A stretch of 64,000 nucleotides of DNA from NCBI RefSeq assembly GCF_004522235.1, contig NZ_SDLT01000001.1, forward strand, positions 370,570-434,569, in the 5' to 3' direction. Origin of the DNA: Amycolatopsis nivea (GTDB taxonomy: Bacteria; Actinomycetota; Actinomycetes; Mycobacteriales; Pseudonocardiaceae). Below the pieces are notes generated by a model. It worked only from the letters and a program-made list of their open reading frames with translations, did no database searches and had not been told where the DNA came from. The position numbers and the translations under genes are program-made. Below, one piece after another: positions 55,615 through 63,984 of this stretch. Positions within the stretch are counted from its first letter, which is position 1; each line of letters opens with the position of its first letter.

Positions 55615-56355
55615 ATGTCAGGTGTGGCAGGGAAAGTCGTCGCGATCACCGGGGCGAGCAGCGGAATCGGCGAGGCGACCGCCCGGCTGCTCGCCGAACG
55701 GGGCGCGGCGGTGGTCCTGGGGGCGCGTCGCGAGGATCGGCTGGACGCGCTGGCGAAGGAAATCCGCGACGAAGGCGGTCGCGCGGTCGCGTGCGTGACC
55801 GACGTGACCCGGCGCGCGGACCTGGACCGGCTGGTGCGGCGGGCGGTCGAGGAGTTCGGCCGGCTGGACGTGCTGGTCGGGAATGCCGGGATCGCCAAGC
55901 TGGGGCCGGTCGCGGACGCGGACGTCGACGGATGGTCGGCGATGATCGACGTCAACGTGCGCGGGGTGCTGAACGGGATCGCGGCGGCGATGCCGGTGTT
56001 CCGGCGGCAGGGGCGGGGCCATCTGGTGACGACGGTGTCGACGTCCGGGTTGAAGATCGTGCCCGGGCAGGCGGTTTACGCCGGGACGAAGAACGCGGTG
56101 CGGACGATTCTGGAGGCGCTGCGGCAGGAATCGACGGACGGCGTGCTCCGGACGACGTCGGTGTCGCCCGGGTTCGTCCGGACGGAGCTGGCGGATTCGA
56201 TCGACGATCCGGGGGAGCGCGAGCAGATCCGGCGGCGGGTCGAGGAATTCGCGCTGGATCCGGCCGCGGTGGCGCGGGCGATCGCGTTCGCGGTGGAACA
56301 GCCGGACGATGTGGAGATCGGCGACATCACCGTCCGGCCCGCGGTGCAGAACTGA
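55615..56355 (+). CDS. short-chain dehydrogenase/reductase
   Basis: A 246-residue classical SDR: VVAITGASSGIGEATARLL binds NADP (Arg-rich GARREDRL after strand 2), LVGNAGIA marks strand 4, and TVSTSGLKIVPGQAVYAGTK holds Ser, Tyr and Lys. Substrate unknown; the YdfG/serine-dehydrogenase-like branch is the nearest in feel. AGGGGTAGG precedes the ATG. Twin palindromic operators upstream indicate tight induction by a small molecule. Confidence 0.92.
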   Translation: MSGVAGKVVAITGASSGIGEATARLLAERGAAVVLGARREDRLDALAKEIRDEGGRAVACVTDVTRRADLDRLVRRAVEEFGRLDVLVGNAGIAKLGPVADADVDGWSAMIDVNVRGVLNGIAAAMPVFRRQGRGHLVTTVSTSGLKIVPGQAVYAGTKNAVRTILEALRQESTDGVLRTTSVSPGFVRTELADSIDDPGEREQIRRRVEEFALDPAAVARAIAFAVEQPDDVEIGDITVRPAVQN

Positions 56356-56359
56356 GGGC

Positions 56360-57031
56360 TCAGAGGCACGGCGGCTGGTAGCCGTCGATGAGGAGTTCGC
56401 GGAAGTCGAGCGAGTTGGGGGTTTTGCCGACGAAGACCAGGCCGCGGGCTTCGGTCAGCGCGGAGGCGAACGAGTACTGCGGCTGGCCGAGTTCGGGAAG
56501 CCAGGTCCAGGAATCGGGGTCGAAGGGGAAGAACTTGCGAACCAGCTGGCCGCCGGTCGCGGGGATGCGGGTGAGCCATTTGTCGCCGCCGCTCCAGTGG
56601 GAGGCGGGGCGCAGCTGGACGTAGAAGTCGTCGTCGGCGCTGTAGGTCAGCCAGAATCCGGTGGAATGGCTGAGGTCGGCCTGCGCGTCGAACTGGTTGC
56701 CCAGCCAGACCACGGCGACGTGCCATTCGTTGTTCTGGAAGACGATTTTCGCCGCGTAGCCGTCGCCTTCGGGGACGAGGAGGCTTCCGGTGGGCGGGAC
56801 GGTCGTGCCTTCGCCGCTGGCCAGCCATTTCTGGAGGCGGTTGATCGAGGGGGTGTTGCATTCGTCGTGCACGTGGCCGCCGCGGTGCGCGGTGTGCGCC
56901 GTGTGCGAGGCTGGCGCGCCGGGTGTGGCCTGTGCGGCGTGGGCGGCTGGTGCGGAGAGCGGGGCCAGCAGCAGTACGGAAATCGCGGCGAGGACTGTGG
57001 TTCCGGCCTTGGTCCGGCGAAGTGCGGGCAT
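56360..57031 (-). CDS. secreted protein of unknown function
   Basis: A 223-residue protein. Residues 1-32 are a Sec signal peptide (basic MPALRRTK, hydrophobic VLAAISVLLLAPL, cleavage after AAHA). A His/Thr-rich linker (HTAHTAHRGGHVHDE) follows, which may bind metal, then a globular domain rich in Trp and Asp without a motif I recognise. Two Cys (in DECNT and the C-terminal PPCL) could form one disulphide. It converges with the SDR gene, with only 4 bp between stops. Confidence 0.75.
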   Translation of the reverse strand: MPALRRTKAGTTVLAAISVLLLAPLSAPAAHAAQATPGAPASHTAHTAHRGGHVHDECNTPSINRLQKWLASGEGTTVPPTGSLLVPEGDGYAAKIVFQNNEWHVAVVWLGNQFDAQADLSHSTGFWLTYSADDDFYVQLRPASHWSGGDKWLTRIPATGGQLVRKFFPFDPDSWTWLPELGQPQYSFASALTEARGLVFVGKTPNSLDFRELLIDGYQPPCL

Positions 57032-57167
57032 GGCCGGGAAGCTACCAGCGGGATTTCCGGCCGGTCAGGGCCGATAGTCGGCTTCTGGGCAAATGGTATG
57101 GACCTTTGTGGGAAAGGGCCAGACCACTGCTGTGTGGCGGTGTTTGCGAGCGGTCAGCATGCTGCGG

Positions 57168-57560
57168 CCGGTGGCTGGGGCTCGGCTGCCGAATTGCGGC
57201 CGGGCTCCCATCGGCTGCCGGTAGCTGGCATCTGGTTGCCGAGTAGCGGCTGGGGCCCTTGGGCTGCCAGTAGCTCGCGCCGGGCCGCCGAATAACAGCT
57301 GGGCACCCTTCGGCTACCGCTGGCAGGCACCCAGCCGCCGAACGGCGGTTGGGTGCCCGTCGGCTGCCGCTGACTGGGGCTCGGTTGCCGAAGGGTGGCC
57401 GGGCACCCATCGGCTGCCGGTAGCTGGCACCTGGCTGCCGAGTAGCGGCCGAGGCTCTTAGTCCGCCGGTGGCTGGCGCACGGCTGCCGAATCGCGGCTG
57501 GGCACCCTTCGGCTACCGATGGCTGGCACCCAGCTGTCGAACGGCGGTCGGCGCCCCTCT
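57168..57560. repeat. ~57-60-bp imperfect tandem repeat, about seven copies
   Basis: Units contain CGGCTGCCGGTAGCTGGCAC or close variants followed by CTGCCGAAT/GTAGCGGCTGGG and GGCACCC. They fill the gap between the secreted-protein gene and ssb (57032-57828). Copies differ at many positions and there are no unique spacers, so it is not a CRISPR array. Open frames across it are not credible. Confidence 0.75.
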
Positions 57561-57828
57561 GGGTGCCCCTCGGGCGGCGTGGCTGCCGCCCGAGGTGTGC
57601 GTGGGGGTTCCGGCGTCAACGGTCGGTGTGCAGCTGAGCATCCTTCGGTTCGCCGCGGGCGAGCGGCACGGACGGCAACGTCGGTGAGGGCGACGGCATG
57701 CGCGGGCCGGGCTGGCCGGAATGCTCGGCTCTTGGGCATTCCGGCCAAGCTCCGGTTACGGGGGAGCAGTCGCCGAGATTGCGGGCTGCCGCGTCGCCTA
57801 TCTCGCTGGCCAGCGGGCACGCGGGAGG

Positions 57829-58287
57829 TCAGAAGGGCGGCTCCTCAGTCACTCCGACCCCGGCGGACACTGGCGCAGCGCCCCAGGCATCCCCGCCTGG
57901 TCCTCCCGTCTCGTTGTTGTTCCGGCTGACCTTGGTGGCTCTGGCGGTCGCGTACCGCAGCGACGGGCCGATCTCGTCCACCTGCAGTTCGACTACGGTG
58001 CGTTTCTCGCCTTCCTTTGTTTCGAAGGATCGCTGAACCAAACGTCCGGTGACTACGACCCTTGCTCCTCGGACGAGGCTTTCCGCGACATTTTCCGCTG
58101 CTTGCCGCCATATGCTGCACCTGAGGAACAGGGCCTCGCCGTCCTTCCATTCGCCGGATTGTCGGTCGAGGGTGCGCGGGGTCGACGCGACCGTGAAATT
58201 CGCGACTGCTGCTCCGGACGGGGTGAAACGCAGTTCCGGGTCTGAGGTCAGGTTTCCGACCACTGTGATGACGGTTTCTCCAGCCAT
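57829..58287 (-). CDS. ssb: single-stranded DNA-binding protein, short paralogue
   Basis: A 152-residue SSB. The OB-fold shows [47 protein letters not shown] and RVVVTGRL. A short Gly/Asn linker leads to the acidic tip EEPPF used for protein contacts. The main replication SSB usually sits with rpsF/rpsR; this solitary, shorter copy is more like the second actinobacterial SSB linked to recombination or uptake of DNA. AAGGAG lies 7 bp before the ATG at 58287; a GTG six bases earlier is too close to it. Confidence 0.92.
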   Translation of the reverse strand: MAGETVITVVGNLTSDPELRFTPSGAAVANFTVASTPRTLDRQSGEWKDGEALFLRCSIWRQAAENVAESLVRGARVVVTGRLVQRSFETKEGEKRTVVELQVDEIGPSLRYATARATKVSRNNNETGGPGGDAWGAAPVSAGVGVTEEPPF

Positions 58288-58674
58288 GATCACACTCCTT
58301 GGTTTCGGGTCGCCAAGTCCATGGCGACAGGTCTGAGGATCGGTTCCCGTCCATCGTTTGCCGGGAACAACCGTTCAGTGCTGAATAAATGCGTGTCTCG
58401 CGCGCGTCTGTCTTGGTCTTGACGGGAAACGCGGCACTGCGGGGCGAAGCTGCGGAAACGGGCTGGGCGAAGGGTGGCTCCGGTCATGGTGACGGCTCCT
58501 CAGGTCGGTGCGGACCCGGACCTGGGCGCCGCTTCGGGAACTAGGAGACCATCCGGGTACGACAGTTTTCGGGGCTTCCCGGTCACTCCATCGGGTGGGA
58601 CTCTTGACGGCGGGGAGAGAGCGGGAGGGTTCCCGCCGTTCGGCTGTTGTTCAAGGGCGGGGCACCGGGGCAGC
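58288..58674. other. divergent gap between ssb and the glucoamylase gene
   Basis: 387 bp without a convincing gene. TTGACG near 58419 and TGAATAAAT near 58381 are possible promoter parts. The frame of the glucoamylase stays open back to 58474, but the added peptide is Gly/Pro-rich, precedes a good signal peptide and is better read as leader DNA. Confidence 0.5.
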
Positions 58675-60942
58675 ATGAGCGGCATGGTCGGTGGGAAGTG
58701 GGGACGGGCGGCGGCGGTGGTCGCGGTCGTGGGGATTTCGGTGGTGGGGCAGGGGATCGCGCCTGCGGGAGCCGGGGCGAAGCCCGGTGCGGCGGTGCAG
58801 AACAGTGCGCAGCCGCCGGGGGATTGCTGTGGTGGGCCGTCATCGTGGACAACTGGGGACAAAACGGCGCTCGGGACGGCGGCGGGGACGGCCAGCCCGT
58901 TGTGGTTCACCGTTGCGGGAGGGGTCACGTCGGAGGTGTTCTATCCGCGTGCGGACGTCGCCAACATGCAGGACATGCAGTACGTGGTCACGGACGGGAA
59001 GTCCTTTGTGGACCTTGAACGCGACGCGACGGAGCATGTCGTTGCGATGCCCGACGAGAAGGCGCTCGAATACACGGTCACGAACACCGCGAAGAGCGGG
59101 CGTTATCGCATCACCACGACGTACGTCACCGACGCTGGGCGGCCGACTCTCCTTACTCGCACGCGGTTTCAGTCACTTGACGGTGGCCAGTATCAGGTCT
59201 ACCTGCTCGCGAATCCTTCGATGGCGGGCGGTGCAGCGAATGACACGGCGGGGTGGGACGGCACTGGGTTGACCGCTAGCGGGACGGAGGAGTTGTTCGG
59301 GGCTACGACTACGGTGGCGTCGGCGTTGCGGGCGTCGACCGGATTCATCGCGCACGACAACGGATATTCCGGCGCCGCCAGTGATTGCCTGGTAGACTTG
59401 CGGGCACATCGAACTCTTGCGAATCACTTCGATTCCACTGACCACGGCAATGTAGTCCAATGTGGACAGATCCCGGTCGGGCAGGACACGACGTTCTCGG
59501 TCGCGCTCGGCTACGGGAGCGACGCCCAGGGCGCGGCGGCGGCCGCGGACGGGTCGCTGGCGAGTGGATTCGGCAATCTGGAACAGGCGTATCGGCGCGG
59601 GTGGGAGGAGTATGTCGGCAGCCTGAAGGCGGTGCCGGGCAGCGTGGCGGGCGACGAGCGGCAGCGCAGGGCGTATTACGTCGCGCTGATGGCGTTGCAC
59701 GCGGCGGAGGACAAGGCGCATCGCGGCGCGAGCGTCGCGGGGCTGGCCACGCCGTGGGGCGACGTCGTGAACGGCGACGTGCTCAACGACGGGTACCACC
59801 GCGTGTGGGGACGGGACCTGTACCAGCAGGCGACCGGGCTGCTCGCGGCGGGCGACGCGGCGCAGGCGAAGCGGATGGCGCAGTTCCTGTGGTCCTCGCA
59901 GTGGATTTCGACGCCCACCCAAGGCGACGGGACGACGTACCCGGCCGGCGCGTTTCCGCGGTACAGCCCGGTGAGCGGGGTCCAGGGGGCCACGCCGCAG
60001 CAACTCGGCTGTTGCGAGCAACTCGACCAGGATTCCGACGCGATCGTCCTCGCCTGGATGACCGGGCTCACCGACGCGGCCACGTACGCGCGGGTCAAGG
60101 TCACGGCGGAGCACATCCGCACGAGCGGGCCCGCGACGACCGAGCGGTGGGAGGAGCAGTACGGCCGGTCGCCGTCGTCGATCGCGGCTGAGGTGGCCGG
60201 GCTCGTGACGGCCGGGGCGATCGCGCGCGCGAACGGCGACACCGCGGCGGCGCAGCAGTGGGAGTCCACTGCGGACTCGTGGCGCGCGCAGCTCGACAGC
60301 TGGACGCGCACGACCGCCGGTTACTGGGGCGGGCACACGTATTACGAGCGCATCGACAAGGGAACCGACCCGAACGACACCGGGCAGATCTGTTTCGACG
60401 AAGGCTGCTTCTACGAGCACGACGTGGTCGACTTCGGGTTCCTCGACCTCGTCCGGCTCGGGCTCCGCGGACCGGCCGATCCCGAGGTCGCCGAGTCGCT
60501 GGCCCCGACGGCGGCGGCCCGCGACGGCAACGCGCCCATGCAGGTCACGACCCCGAACGGCGACATCTACTTCCACCGCTATCCGCACGACAACTACGGC
60601 GAGAGCACCACGGCGTGCACTGGCTGGCCGGCGAACGGGCCGCAGCGGTTCGGGCGGCTCTGGCCGGTCCTGTCCGGCGAGCGCGGCGAGTACGAGCTCG
60701 CCAACGGGCGTTCGGCGGCGGTGTACCTGAAATCGATGGCGGACGCGGCGAACGACGGGTACTTCATTCCCGAGCAGGTGTGGGATCGCGCCGACGTCGC
60801 GTGCTTCGGGCTGGGCCGCCCGACCGGGAGCGCGGCGCCGTTGATGTGGGCGGAAGGCCAGTACCTCCGGCTCGCGCAGAACATCGACGCGGGGAAGAAC
60901 CTGGAGACTCCGGAGGTGGTCCGGCAACGCTACGGCGGCTGA
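58675..60942 (+). CDS. secreted GH15 glucoamylase/glucodextranase-like enzyme
   Basis: A 755-residue secreted hydrolase. Residues 1-35 form a signal peptide (basic GGKWGR, hydrophobic AAAVVAVVGISVVG, AGAGA cleavage region). Residues ~45-315 are the GH15 N-terminal beta-sandwich (SPLWFTVAGGVTSEVFYPR), and ~330-740 the (alpha/alpha)6 barrel with GYHRVWGRDLYQQATGLLA, catalytic Glu candidate in TERWEEQYGRSPSSIAAE and the second acid near LMWAEGQYLRL. It should release glucose from alpha-glucans outside the cell. It overlaps the antisense exporter gene by 179 bp at its 3' end. Confidence 0.92.
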   Translation: MSGMVGGKWGRAAAVVAVVGISVVGQGIAPAGAGAKPGAAVQNSAQPPGDCCGGPSSWTTGDKTALGTAAGTASPLWFTVAGGVTSEVFYPRADVANMQDMQYVVTDGKSFVDLERDATEHVVAMPDEKALEYTVTNTAKSGRYRITTTYVTDAGRPTLLTRTRFQSLDGGQYQVYLLANPSMAGGAANDTAGWDGTGLTASGTEELFGATTTVASALRASTGFIAHDNGYSGAASDCLVDLRAHRTLANHFDSTDHGNVVQCGQIPVGQDTTFSVALGYGSDAQGAAAAADGSLASGFGNLEQAYRRGWEEYVGSLKAVPGSVAGDERQRRAYYVALMALHAAEDKAHRGASVAGLATPWGDVVNGDVLNDGYHRVWGRDLYQQATGLLAAGDAAQAKRMAQFLWSSQWISTPTQGDGTTYPAGAFPRYSPVSGVQGATPQQLGCCEQLDQDSDAIVLAWMTGLTDAATYARVKVTAEHIRTSGPATTERWEEQYGRSPSSIAAEVAGLVTAGAIARANGDTAAAQQWESTADSWRAQLDSWTRTTAGYWGGHTYYERIDKGTDPNDTGQICFDEGCFYEHDVVDFGFLDLVRLGLRGPADPEVAESLAPTAAARDGNAPMQVTTPNGDIYFHRYPHDNYGESTTACTGWPANGPQRFGRLWPVLSGERGEYELANGRSAAVYLKSMADAANDGYFIPEQVWDRADVACFGLGRPTGSAAPLMWAEGQYLRLAQNIDAGKNLETPEVVRQRYGG

Positions 60943-61786
60943 CCCGGCCGTTCGCGACGACGGCGGCGACCAGGGCCAAGCCGAGGCCCACGCCGGTCAG
61001 CACGGTGAACGGTTCGCCGAACAACACCGTGCCCCACACCGACGTGACCGGCGCGATCAGGAACATCAGGCTGTTCACCGCGGTCATGCCGATCCGTCCG
61101 GCGAGCAGCCAGTACAACCCGTACCCGCCGAAGGTCGCCAGCACGATCAACCACGCGAGGGCGAACCAGAAGTGTCCGGACGCGGGCGGTGCCGCGTTCC
61201 CGGTCGCCAGCGCGAGGGCGGTGAACACGACCGCCGAGGTAGCGCAATGGACGGCCAGCGCGCGCAACGGGGGAGCGGGAACGCGAGCTCGGCGTTCGAG
61301 CACGGTGGAGGCGACTAGCCCGAGCATCCCGGCGAACGGGATCAGGTACGCCCAGGCCGGGGCGTGCGAAGCAGCGTTCGACCAGCTGACCAGGACCACG
61401 CCGACGAGACCCAGTGCGAGCCCGATCCATTGCCGTCCGGTCGCCGCGACGCCGAGAAGCGGACCGGCGAGCGCGGCGGCGACGAGCGGCTGCACGCCGT
61501 CGATGAGTGCGGTGGTGCCGGTGCTGACTCCTTCGCCGATCGCCCAGTAGACGGTGAGCAGATAACCCGACTGGGACAGCAAGCCGATCAGGACATGCCT
61601 GCCCAGTTCGCGCATCGAACCGGGGCGCAGGAAAGGCGCGAGCAGCAGCGCCAGCGGCAGGAACCGCCACATCAGCACGGTCGGCACGGGCGCGTCGGCC
61701 GCGCCGAGCTTCGCGCCGATGAACCCGGACGACCAGCACGCCACGAACAGGACCGCCGCTCCGACTATACCGATCTGTTTACCCAT
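60764..61786 (-). CDS. EamA/DMT-family membrane transporter
   Basis: A 340-residue protein with ten hydrophobic helices in two EamA repeats (FVACWSSGFIGAKLGAA; LIPFAGMLGLVASTVLERR). The last ~55 residues after the tenth helix are Pro/Arg/Ser-rich and lie antisense to the glucoamylase 3' end; the original stop may have been lost, since relatives end near residue 290. Metabolite or drug export is likely. Start at 61786 with TATAGT eight bases upstream, so probably leaderless. A palindromic operator overlaps its first codons. Confidence 0.85.
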   Translation of the reverse strand: MGKQIGIVGAAVLFVACWSSGFIGAKLGAADAPVPTVLMWRFLPLALLLAPFLRPGSMRELGRHVLIGLLSQSGYLLTVYWAIGEGVSTGTTALIDGVQPLVAAALAGPLLGVAATGRQWIGLALGLVGVVLVSWSNAASHAPAWAYLIPFAGMLGLVASTVLERRARVPAPPLRALAVHCATSAVVFTALALATGNAAPPASGHFWFALAWLIVLATFGGYGLYWLLAGRIGMTAVNSLMFLIAPVTSVWGTVLFGEPFTVLTGVGLGLALVAAVVANGRVSRRSVAGPPPESPGSSPRRCSARAGGTGLPPTSTAPRSRSGGPARSTRRRRDPTPARE

Positions 61787-61812
61787 GCCGCCGGACTATA
61801 CAGATCGGTATA
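61766..61812. promoter_or_regulatory. paired TetR operators between exporter and regulator
   Basis: TATACAGATCGGTATA at 61797-61812 is a palindrome with one mismatched pair; TATACCGATCTGTTTA at 61766-61781 is the same site in inverse orientation with one change. One overlaps the start of the exporter gene, the other the -10 (TACACT) of the TetR gene. The regulator at 61823 should repress both directions. Confidence 0.8.
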
Positions 61813-61822
61813 CACTGGGGCC

Positions 61823-62383
61823 ATGGCCATCGACTGGACCCCGAAAGCGCAGGCGGTGCTGACCGCCGCGTCGGAGCTGTTCTACGAGCGCGGCATCCAC
61901 GCGGTCGGCGTCGACGTCATCGCGGCGAAGGCGGGCGTCGCGAAGAAGACGCTCTACGACCGGTTCGGCTCGAAGGACCGGCTGGTCGTGGAGTACTTGT
62001 CCGCCCGGGACGTGCGCTGGCGGGAGTTCCTTGGCGAATGGCTGGAGAAGGCCGGAACAACGCCGCGGGACCGGCTGGTCGCGGTGTTCGACGCGTCCGA
62101 GGCGTGGGCGAAGAAATACGGCGGCAAAGGCTGCAGCATGATCAACGCGCACGCGGAGATCAGCGATCCGGCGCATCCGGCGTACGCGGTGATGACCGAG
62201 AGCAAACGGTGGCTGCTCGGCGTCCTCGTCGAAGTGGCTGAATCGGCGCGTGTTCCGGAGCCGCGCAAGGTGGCCGAGCAGATCATGCTGCTGCACGAAG
62301 GCGCGATCGTGATGGCCGGCATGCAGGTTGGCGAGAACGTCTTCGCGCGCGCCGCGGAAACGGCGGTGGTGCTGCTGGGCTGA
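61823..62383 (+). CDS. TetR-family transcriptional regulator
   Basis: A 186-residue repressor. The HTH is GIHAVGVDVIAAKAGVAKKTLYDRFGSKDRL (residues 27-57), followed by an all-helical ligand domain with KKYGGKGCSMINAHAEI, seen in regulators related to the DUF1956/TetR_C group. It is divergent from the DMT exporter and flanked by paired palindromes. TACACT lies six bases before the ATG and no Shine-Dalgarno is present, so it is leaderless. It likely senses the exporter's substrate. Confidence 0.93.
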   Translation: MAIDWTPKAQAVLTAASELFYERGIHAVGVDVIAAKAGVAKKTLYDRFGSKDRLVVEYLSARDVRWREFLGEWLEKAGTTPRDRLVAVFDASEAWAKKYGGKGCSMINAHAEISDPAHPAYAVMTESKRWLLGVLVEVAESARVPEPRKVAEQIMLLHEGAIVMAGMQVGENVFARAAETAVVLLG

Positions 62384-62387
62384 GCCG

Positions 62388-62951
62388 TCAGCGGGTCGAT
62401 CGGATCTTTTCGTAATGCCGTGCGGCGCGCGCTCGGTTGCCGCAGGCGACGGAGCACCATTCGCGGCGCGGATGCGTCTTCATGAAGTAGAGCACGCACC
62501 CCGGCGCGTAACAGGCGCGCAGCTTGGCGGCATCCGGTCCGCCTAGTAGCGCGATCGATTCTCGTGCCACGCGGGCTAATCCGGTGACGACCGGTGAGGT
62601 GCCGCGCGAGGAGCTTTCCTGCAGTTTCCCGGCCGTGAAGGTCAATTGGGGGACTGGCAAGTGGGTCACGAGGTCGTTCAGGTCGCCGAGTGCGGTGTCC
62701 AGGTCGACGGCGGGGGACTGCCGGTCGTCGGCGGTCACTTGCGCGGCGAGGCGGCGGACGGCATCGCGCAGCCGGCGTGCCAGCGCGAGTTCGGCGGCGG
62801 ACGACTGCCGCGAACCGCGCTCGAGGCCGACGTCGTCGAGCCACGCGTCGAGGTCTTCGCGGGTGCGGAGGTCGTCGTGGAGCCCGCTCGTGTCGGCCCA
62901 GACGGTCGCCATCAGGCGGACCGGCACGACCTCGTCCGGCAGCATGCCCAT
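62388..62951 (-). CDS. CGNR zinc-finger / ABATE-type stress regulator
   Basis: A 187-residue protein. The N-terminal ABATE domain (DLDAWLDDVG..., RRLRDAVRRLAAQV) is followed by the C-terminal CGNR zinc finger: LRACYAPGCVLYFMK, HPRREWCSVACGNRARAARHY, giving four Cys ligands. Members are regulators of the stress or substrate response in actinobacteria. It is divergent from the FMN-barrel protein gene, with several CACGGA/TCCGTG inverted repeats between them, which it may bind. It converges on the TetR gene with 4 bp between stops. Confidence 0.9.
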   Translation of the reverse strand: MGMLPDEVVPVRLMATVWADTSGLHDDLRTREDLDAWLDDVGLERGSRQSSAAELALARRLRDAVRRLAAQVTADDRQSPAVDLDTALGDLNDLVTHLPVPQLTFTAGKLQESSSRGTSPVVTGLARVARESIALLGGPDAAKLRACYAPGCVLYFMKTHPRREWCSVACGNRARAARHYEKIRSTR

Positions 62952-62964
62952 GGCCGAGACGGTA

Positions 62965-63041
62965 TCACGGATGGAATGGGTTGCATCCGTGAGAAGCGGC
63001 TGCTAGAACTTCTCACGGAACCTCACGGAGCAACCCGTGAG
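62965..63041. promoter_or_regulatory. nested inverted repeats between CGNR regulator and FMN-barrel gene
   Basis: TCACGGATG (62965) pairs with CATCCGTGA (62984-62992); TCCGTGAGAAG (62986) pairs with CTTCTCACGGA (63009-63019); CTCACGG (63022) and CCGTGAG (63035) form a third pair. The common core TCCGTGA occurs in both orientations across the 104-bp divergent gap and is probably the CGNR protein's operator. Confidence 0.65.
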
Positions 63042-63055
63042 AAAGGGAGGGTGCG

Positions 63056-63964
63056 ATGAGCCACGCGATCCAGCGGGCGTTCCACTCCGGCGAGCTCGCC
63101 GTCCAGCGGGAGGCAGGAGTCGAACGCCAGGCCGCGCGGCTGTCCCGGATGGCTGAACCGGCCGGGATTTCCGCGGGAATGGCGGGTTTTCTGGCCGAGC
63201 GGACGTTTCTGGTCCTGACCGGACGCGCAGTGGACGGACGGTTGTGGACGTCGCCGGTCACCGGCCCGCCCGGGTTCTTGGAAACCAGATCGGCAACGAC
63301 CCTCGCGATCCACCGCGTGCTGCCGGAAGGCGATCCGCTGCACGGGCTTCCGGCGGGGCAGCTGCTCGGCATGACCAGCGTAGAGTTCGCGACCCGCCGC
63401 CGGGTCCGGATCAACGGCACTCTCTCGACCGCCGCGAAAGACCACCTGATCGTGGAGGTCGAGCAGGCGTACGGCAATTGCCCGCAGTACATCCAGCAGC
63501 GGGCCCTCACGCACGACGTCGAGCCGGCACCGGCAGAAGAACGTGCCGAGCTGAGTGCTGACGACACCCAGCTGATCCAGGAAGCGGACACGTTCTTCCT
63601 CGGCACCGTCAACCCCGCCCACGGCGCGGACGCGTCCCATCGCGGCGGCGCGCCCGGATTCGTCCGCGTCGAGGGAAATGCCGTGCGGTGGCCCGATTAT
63701 CCGGGAAACAACCTCTTCAACAGCCTCGGCAACATCGCCGCGAACCCGGAAGCCGCGCTGCTCTTCTTCGACTTCGCCACCGGCCGCATCCTCCAGGTCT
63801 CCGGCACCGCCGAGACCGCATGGGGCGAAGCGGGCCGCTCGGGCGACGACGGCTACACCGGCCGGATCGTCCGGTTCGCGGTGCAGCGCGTGGTTGGCGG
63901 CCGTCCCGTCGCCCGACAGGTCGCGCACACGCCGTACCCGCGCAATCCTCAGCTCATCAAGTGA
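63056..63964 (+). CDS. pyridoxamine 5'-phosphate oxidase-like FMN-binding protein
   Basis: A 302-residue split-barrel flavoprotein. LTGRAVDGRLWTSPVTGPPG near residue 55, RRRVRINGTLS near 115 and the second barrel FFLGTVNPAHGADASHRGGAPGF near 180 define two PNPOx-like units; NLFNSLGNIAANPEAALLFFDF is typical of the family. It may reduce or oxidise a small molecule with FMN or F420; unknown. AGGGAGG precedes the ATG. The layout parallels the iron-box protein at 44181, but this one is under a CGNR-type regulatory region. Confidence 0.85.
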   Translation: MSHAIQRAFHSGELAVQREAGVERQAARLSRMAEPAGISAGMAGFLAERTFLVLTGRAVDGRLWTSPVTGPPGFLETRSATTLAIHRVLPEGDPLHGLPAGQLLGMTSVEFATRRRVRINGTLSTAAKDHLIVEVEQAYGNCPQYIQQRALTHDVEPAPAEERAELSADDTQLIQEADTFFLGTVNPAHGADASHRGGAPGFVRVEGNAVRWPDYPGNNLFNSLGNIAANPEAALLFFDFATGRILQVSGTAETAWGEAGRSGDDGYTGRIVRFAVQRVVGGRPVARQVAHTPYPRNPQLIK

Positions 63965-63984
63965 AAGACATCCCAGGAGCTTGA

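Noticed and set aside
57168..57560. CRISPR-like repeat array
   Set aside because: Repeats are imperfect, contiguous and GC-rich, with no unique spacers and no cas genes nearby.
58474..58674. N-terminal extension of the glucoamylase
   Set aside because: It would bury the signal peptide behind ~67 Gly/Pro-rich residues; the ATG at 58675 gives a normal secretion signal.
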